In this document: one piece after another, positions 60,557 through 64,000 of the stretch
Layout of the letters: each line of letters begins with the position of its first letter
Numbering within the stretch: the stretch's first letter is position 1
Source: Georgenia sp. SYP-B2076
GTDB taxonomy: Bacteria > Actinomycetota > Actinomycetes > Actinomycetales > Actinomycetaceae
NCBI RefSeq assembly: GCF_003991205.1
Contig: NZ_RXOZ01000011.1
Span: forward strand, 124,001 to 188,000
Length of the DNA stretch: 64,000 bases
Direction: 5' to 3'
Notes under the pieces: generated by a model
The model's database searches: none
What the model was told of the DNA's origin: nothing
Seen by the model: only the letters and a program-made list of their open reading frames with translations
Position numbers and translations under genes: made by a program

Positions 60557-62350
60557 TCAGCGGGTGGCCCAGACCGTCGTGTCGCCCGGCACGAGCACGC
60601 CGCCGTCGTTCGCGACCCGCACGGCGCCGCTCGCCAGGACGACGCGCCACCCCTGGGGCAGCGCCACCTCGGCCGCGCCCAGGTTCGTGAGCACGAGGAC
60701 GTCGCCGGGACCGCCGGCCCCGACGGCCAGAGCCAGCACGGTCGCGCTGTCCTCGAAGCCCGGCAGCCACGCGACCGAGCCCGTCCCGAGGCCGAGCTCG
60801 CGGCGCAGCCGCAGGGCCGTCCGGTAGAGCTCCAGGGTCGAGCCCGCGCGCCCGGCCTGGCGGTCGACCGCCAGCTGAGCCCACTCCGCCGGCTGGGGCA
60901 GCCAGCTCGCGCCGGTGGGGGAGAAGCCGAAGGCGGGGGCGGCGGCCTCCCACGGCAGGGGCACGCGGCAGCCGTCGCGGCCCTTCTCCGCGCCGTGCGT
61001 GCGGAAGAAGGTGGGGTCCTGGCGTGCGTCGTCGGGCAGGGTGGTGTGCTCCGGCAGGCCGAGCTCCTCACCCTGGTAGACGTAGGCCGAGCCGGGCAGC
61101 CCGAGCATGAGCAGCGACGCCGCGCGGGCGCGGCGCAGGCCGAGGGCCGCATCGGGCTGGGGGTCGGCCGCGCCGATGCCGTTCGGGCCCTTGCCGGTGC
61201 GCGCCAGGCCCAGGCGGGAGGCGTGCCGGACGACGTCGTGGTTGGACAGCACCCAGGTCGTGGGGGCACCGACGAGGTCGTTGGCGCGGTAGGAGGAGGC
61301 GATGACCGCGCGCAGGTCCGGCGCCCGCCACTGCGAGACGAGGAAGGGGAAGTTGAAGGCCTGGTGCATCTCGTCGGGGCGCACGTACCTGGCCAGCCGC
61401 TCGACGGGCTCGACCCACGCCTCGGCGACCAGCACGCGGTCGCCGGGGTACTCGGCCAGGACCCGGTGCCAGGAGCGGTAGATCTCGTGGACGCCGTCCT
61501 GGTCGAACATCGGCGCGCGGACGGGCTCCGCGGCGGGACGGGGCGGCGCTCCCGGGCCGCCCGACGTCGGATCCTCCACGCCCTCGACCATGCTCACGTG
61601 GCCGGACCAGTCCGGCAGGCCGGGTGCCTTCACCAGGCCGTGGGCGACGTCGACGCGGAAGCCGTCGACGCCCCGGTCAAGCCAGAAGCGCAGCACGTCC
61701 TCGAACTCGGCGCGCACCTCCGGGTTGTCCCAGTCCAGGTCGGGCTGCGTGGAGTCGAACAGGTGCAGGTACCACTGGCCGTCGTCCGCCCACGCGCTGC
61801 CGGGGGCGTCGGCCCGGTCACGCACCCGCGTCCACGCCGGGCCGCCGAAAACGGACTCCCAGTTGTTCGGCGGCTCCTCGCCGCCCGCGCCGCGGCCCTC
61901 GCGGAAGATGTACCGGGAGCGCTCGGCGCTCCCGGTGCCGGCGGCCAGCGCGGCGGCGAACCAGGCGTGCTGGTCCGAGGTGTGGTTGGGCACCAGGTCG
62001 ACGATGACGCGCAGCCCAAGCTCGCGGGCGCGGGCCAGCAGGGCGTCGGCGTCCCCGAGGGTGCCGAACCGCGGGTCCACGGCGCGGTAGTCGGCGACGT
62101 CGTAGCCGCCGTCGGCCTGCGGGGACCGGTAGAACGGGGAGAGCCAGAGCGCGTCCACACCGAGCGCCGCGAGGTGGTCCAGCCGCGCCGTGATGCCCGC
62201 CAGGTCACCCATGCCGTCGCCGTCCGAGTCGGCGAAGGAGCGCGGGTAGACCTGGTAGATCACCGCCTCACGCCACCACTGGCTGCCGCCCTCCGGGGCG
62301 GCGGCGTGGATGGTCAGGGCAGGTGCGGTGCGCGTGGTGGCCTCGGTCAC
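60557..62350 (-). CDS. GH13 alpha-glucosidase (oligo-alpha-glucosidase type)
   Basis: 597-residue glycoside hydrolase family 13 enzyme. The barrel begins WWREAVIYQVYPRSFADSDG; conserved regions are DLVPNHTSDQH (region I), DGFRVDVAHGL with the nucleophile Asp (II), VLVAEAWVEP with the acid/base Glu (III) and WVLSNHDVVRHA with the transition-state Asp (IV). QPDLDWDNPEVRAEFEDVLR and NNWESVFGGPAW mark the alpha-glucosidase/trehalulose-type subgroup. A beta-sheet C domain follows, ending PGDTTVWATR. No signal peptide, so it acts on imported maltose-type oligosaccharides. GTG 62350 has AGGAGAACC. LacI gene and a second GH13 gene lie upstream on the same strand, an alpha-glucoside utilisation cluster. 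Confidence 0.94.
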   Translation of the reverse strand: MTEATTRTAPALTIHAAAPEGGSQWWREAVIYQVYPRSFADSDGDGMGDLAGITARLDHLAALGVDALWLSPFYRSPQADGGYDVADYRAVDPRFGTLGDADALLARARELGLRVIVDLVPNHTSDQHAWFAAALAAGTGSAERSRYIFREGRGAGGEEPPNNWESVFGGPAWTRVRDRADAPGSAWADDGQWYLHLFDSTQPDLDWDNPEVRAEFEDVLRFWLDRGVDGFRVDVAHGLVKAPGLPDWSGHVSMVEGVEDPTSGGPGAPPRPAAEPVRAPMFDQDGVHEIYRSWHRVLAEYPGDRVLVAEAWVEPVERLARYVRPDEMHQAFNFPFLVSQWRAPDLRAVIASSYRANDLVGAPTTWVLSNHDVVRHASRLGLARTGKGPNGIGAADPQPDAALGLRRARAASLLMLGLPGSAYVYQGEELGLPEHTTLPDDARQDPTFFRTHGAEKGRDGCRVPLPWEAAAPAFGFSPTGASWLPQPAEWAQLAVDRQAGRAGSTLELYRTALRLRRELGLGTGSVAWLPGFEDSATVLALAVGAGGPGDVLVLTNLGAAEVALPQGWRVVLASGAVRVANDGGVLVPGDTTVWATR

Positions 62351-62437
62351 GGTTCTCCTCGTGGGGTTGGCGTCCTGGCCCGGTCGACCAGGGGGATGTC
62401 GGGTCCGGCGCCACCTGGGACGCGGTCCGGACGGTGG

Positions 62438-62457
62438 CGCGCGTGGTCGCACGCGCG
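62438..62457. terminator. Hairpin between the LacI and GH13 genes
   Basis: CGCGCGTG and CACGCGCG form a perfect 8-bp stem around GTCG within the 178-bp gap. It may partly end the LacI transcript; no operator or promoter for the GH13 gene could be picked with confidence. Confidence 0.4.
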
Positions 62458-62528
62458 GGCGCCGGCGACCTTGTCCATGCTGCCACGCGGGTCGAGGCCG
62501 CGCACGACCCGCCTCCGCACAGGTCTAG

Positions 62529-63590
62529 CTAGCCGCGCCGGGCGCCGTTGCTCGCGGCACCGACAAGGGCGGGACGGGCGCCGTCGGCCACGGCACCGGT
62601 CGAGCTGCGCACGATGAGCTCGGGCACGAAGAGCAGGTCGGTGTGCGGCGCGGCTGCGCCACCGATCTCGGCGACGAGGGTCGCCACCGCGGCCTGGCAC
62701 ATCGCCGGGACCGGCTGGCGCAGCGTGGTCAGGGGCGGGTCGGTGAAGGGGATGAGCACGGAGTCGTCGTAGCCGATCACGGAGAGGTCGTCGGGCACCG
62801 ACATCCCCCGCGAGCGGGCCGCCCGCACCACGCCGAGCGCCATGAGGTCCGAGCCGCAGATCACCGCGGTGCAGCCCGCCTCGATCAGTGCGGAGCCCGC
62901 GCCGGCGCCGCCCTCGACCGTGTACAGGGTCGTGACCACCTGCGGGTCCGCGACGGCGAGGTAGGCGGACATCGCCTCACGGAAGCCCTCGCGCTTGAGC
63001 CGGGCGGGGACGAAGCGGTCCGGGCCGATGGCCAGGCCGATGTCGCGGTGCCCCTGCGAGGCCAGGTGACGGACGGCGAGGTCCATGCTCATCCGGTCGT
63101 CGGTGGAGAAGGACGGCGCGACGACGTCGGGGTTGGTGCCGTTGACGAGCACGAAGGGCACGCCGCGCTCACGCAGGCGCTGGTAGCGCGTGGGGTCGGC
63201 GCTGCTGTCGGCGTGCAGCCCGGAGACGAAGATGATGCCGTCGACCTCGTGCTCGATGAGCATCTCGACGTACTCGTCCTCGGTGGTGCCGCCCGGTGCC
63301 TGGGTGCACAGCAGCGGCGTGATGCCGACGGTGGCGAGCATCGACTCGATCGCCTGGGCGAAGGCGGGGAACACCGGGTTCGACAGCTCCGGGACGATGA
63401 GCCCCACGAGCCCGGCGGAGCGGGCGCGGACCTTGTCCGGGCGCTCGTAGCCGAGGAGGTCGAGCGCCGCGAGCACCGCACGCCGGGTCTCGCCCGCCAC
63501 GCTCGGCCTGCCGTTGAGGACGCGCGACACGGTCGCGGTGCTCACGCCGGCCTGTTCTGCGACGTCGGTCAGCCTGGTGCGCCCTCGCAT
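62529..63590 (-). CDS. LacI-family regulator of the alpha-glucosidase cluster
   Basis: 353-residue repressor. The helix-turn-helix reads TRLTDVAEQAGVSTATVSRV, followed by the hinge and a sugar-binding domain with GLVGLIVPELSNPVFPAFAQ, VNGTNPDVVAPSF, and SVIGYDDSVLIPFTDPPLTT. Placed between two GH13 genes on the same strand, it probably senses maltose- or isomaltose-type sugars and represses the cluster (inference). Full length, ATG 63590. A possible operator lies 58 bp upstream. It is a different subfamily from the LacI protein at the window start. Confidence 0.94.
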   Translation of the reverse strand: MRGRTRLTDVAEQAGVSTATVSRVLNGRPSVAGETRRAVLAALDLLGYERPDKVRARSAGLVGLIVPELSNPVFPAFAQAIESMLATVGITPLLCTQAPGGTTEDEYVEMLIEHEVDGIIFVSGLHADSSADPTRYQRLRERGVPFVLVNGTNPDVVAPSFSTDDRMSMDLAVRHLASQGHRDIGLAIGPDRFVPARLKREGFREAMSAYLAVADPQVVTTLYTVEGGAGAGSALIEAGCTAVICGSDLMALGVVRAARSRGMSVPDDLSVIGYDDSVLIPFTDPPLTTLRQPVPAMCQAAVATLVAEIGGAAAPHTDLLFVPELIVRSSTGAVADGARPALVGAASNGARRG

Positions 63591-63647
63591 GTTCCGGTCC
63601 CGACCTTCTCTGTGGCGCGTGCGCCCCGATGCGCACGCCTACCGTCC

Positions 63648-63663
63648 GCAAACTTACTGCAAG
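63648..63663 (-). promoter_or_regulatory. Candidate operator upstream of the LacI gene
   Basis: GCAAACTTACTGCAAG, read on the minus strand as CTTGCAGTAAGTTTGC, contains TTGC twice, 11 bp apart, in a locally AT-richer patch. It resembles the TTGCA-rich operators of actinobacterial alpha-glucoside regulators but is not a clean palindrome. Confidence 0.35.
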
Positions 63664-63697
63664 ATCCTGCGGGCGTGCACGAGCGGCCGCCGCGGCC

Positions 63698-64000
63698 TCA
63701 CTCCAGCGCGATCCACACCGTCGTGTCCCCGGGCACCGCGATCTCCCCGTCCACCGGCAGGGGCAGGTCCTGGCTGGCGTGCAGGATCTCCTTCTCGAAC
63801 GGCACATGCACGGGCCCGGCACCGAGGTTGACCAGCACCAGCACGTTGCGGTTGAGGAACGCCAGCACGTCCTTTCCTGGCGGGTCGTCGACCCAGGCCA
63901 GGGGGCCGGTGCCGAGCCGGAGCTCGTGGCGCAGCCGCATCGCCTGCCGGAAGCGCTCGAACGTGCTGCCCGGCACCCCCTTCTGCTCGGCAGTGGCGTC
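63698..64000 (-). CDS. GH13 alpha-glucosidase, C-terminal part (cut by window edge)
   Basis: About 100 residues of a reading frame that stays open to the window end; the start and catalytic domain lie outside. The visible part is the C-terminal beta-sheet domain: FRQAMRLRHELRLGTGPLAW, DVLAFLNRNVLVLVNLGAGP and GEIAVPGDTTVWIALE. It closely parallels the end of the GH13 enzyme at 60.6 kb (TALRLRRELGLGTGSVAWLP and PGDTTVWATR), so this is probably a paralogous alpha-glucosidase. It is upstream of the LacI gene with 107 bp between, likely the same transcription unit or regulon. Confidence 0.85.
   Translation of the reverse strand, partial: DATAEQKGVPGSTFERFRQAMRLRHELRLGTGPLAWVDDPPGKDVLAFLNRNVLVLVNLGAGPVHVPFEKEILHASQDLPLPVDGEIAVPGDTTVWIALE

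Overview
The window is chromosomal DNA of a very GC-rich actinobacterium, probably in or near the order Micrococcales. The evidence is the near-universal G/C at third codon positions, conserved neighbourhoods typical of Actinomycetota (comEA-comEC-holA with rpsT and lepA nearby; hemW, DUF3097, hrcA-dnaJ-rsmE-phoH-ybeY-corC-era; leuA-recO-uppS; zur/znu; glyS; dusB), a one-subunit glycyl-tRNA synthetase, a DUF222/HNH gene, and many apparently leaderless genes whose start codon lies about 5-8 bases after a TAnnnT-like -10 box. The genus cannot be fixed from sequence alone. I see no phage, insertion sequence, CRISPR array, rRNA or tRNA.

Layout. 1-4.0 kb: hexuronate catabolism (partial LacI regulator, uxaC, uxuB). 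4.2-11.7 kb: stress and potassium block: PPOX-fold flavin protein with a DosR-like box, MarR regulator, tandem universal stress protein, then a minus-strand operon kimA-like K+ importer, truncated kdpD-like kinase, kdpE-like regulator, and separately dps. 11.7-20.2 kb: leuS behind a leader peptide and alternative hairpins, aldose epimerase, luciferase-like oxidoreductase, HerA/DUF853 ATPase, DegV. 20.4-24.9 kb: comEA-comEC-holA. 25-30.6 kb: FMN reductase, MFS transporter, MgtA-like mannosyltransferase, rpsT, a long solitary MazF-like protein and a small membrane protein. 30.7-36.5 kb: lepA with a short upstream ORF, MOSC, DUF1326, HNH nuclease, GNAT. 36.5-46 kb: the hemW-to-era housekeeping run with a CIRCE operator before hrcA. 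46-52.2 kb: membrane alpha/beta-hydrolase, PP2C phosphatase, leuA with a leucine leader peptide and hairpin, recO-uppS. 52.4-56.2 kb: Zur-regulated zinc uptake operon. 56.4-60.5 kb: glyS, a frameshifted yibE/F gene, dusB. 60.5-64 kb: GH13 glucosidase, LacI regulator and the end of a second GH13 enzyme.

The most interesting material is regulatory or non-coding: (i) a complete minus-strand K+ unit in which a KdpD-like kinase without its usual N-terminal domain is coupled to a KimA-type transporter instead of KdpFABC; (ii) leader-peptide elements in front of both leuS and leuA; (iii) a dispersed inverted repeat with core GAGCGGTCAAGT, seven copies in two clusters; (iv) a shared 12-bp palindromic site at the MarR gene and 21 kb away upstream of the FMN reductase; (v) two Zur-box-like sites covering the znuA promoter; and (vi) tandem hairpins in the glyS leader. 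All functional statements are from reading the sequence; no database search was run.
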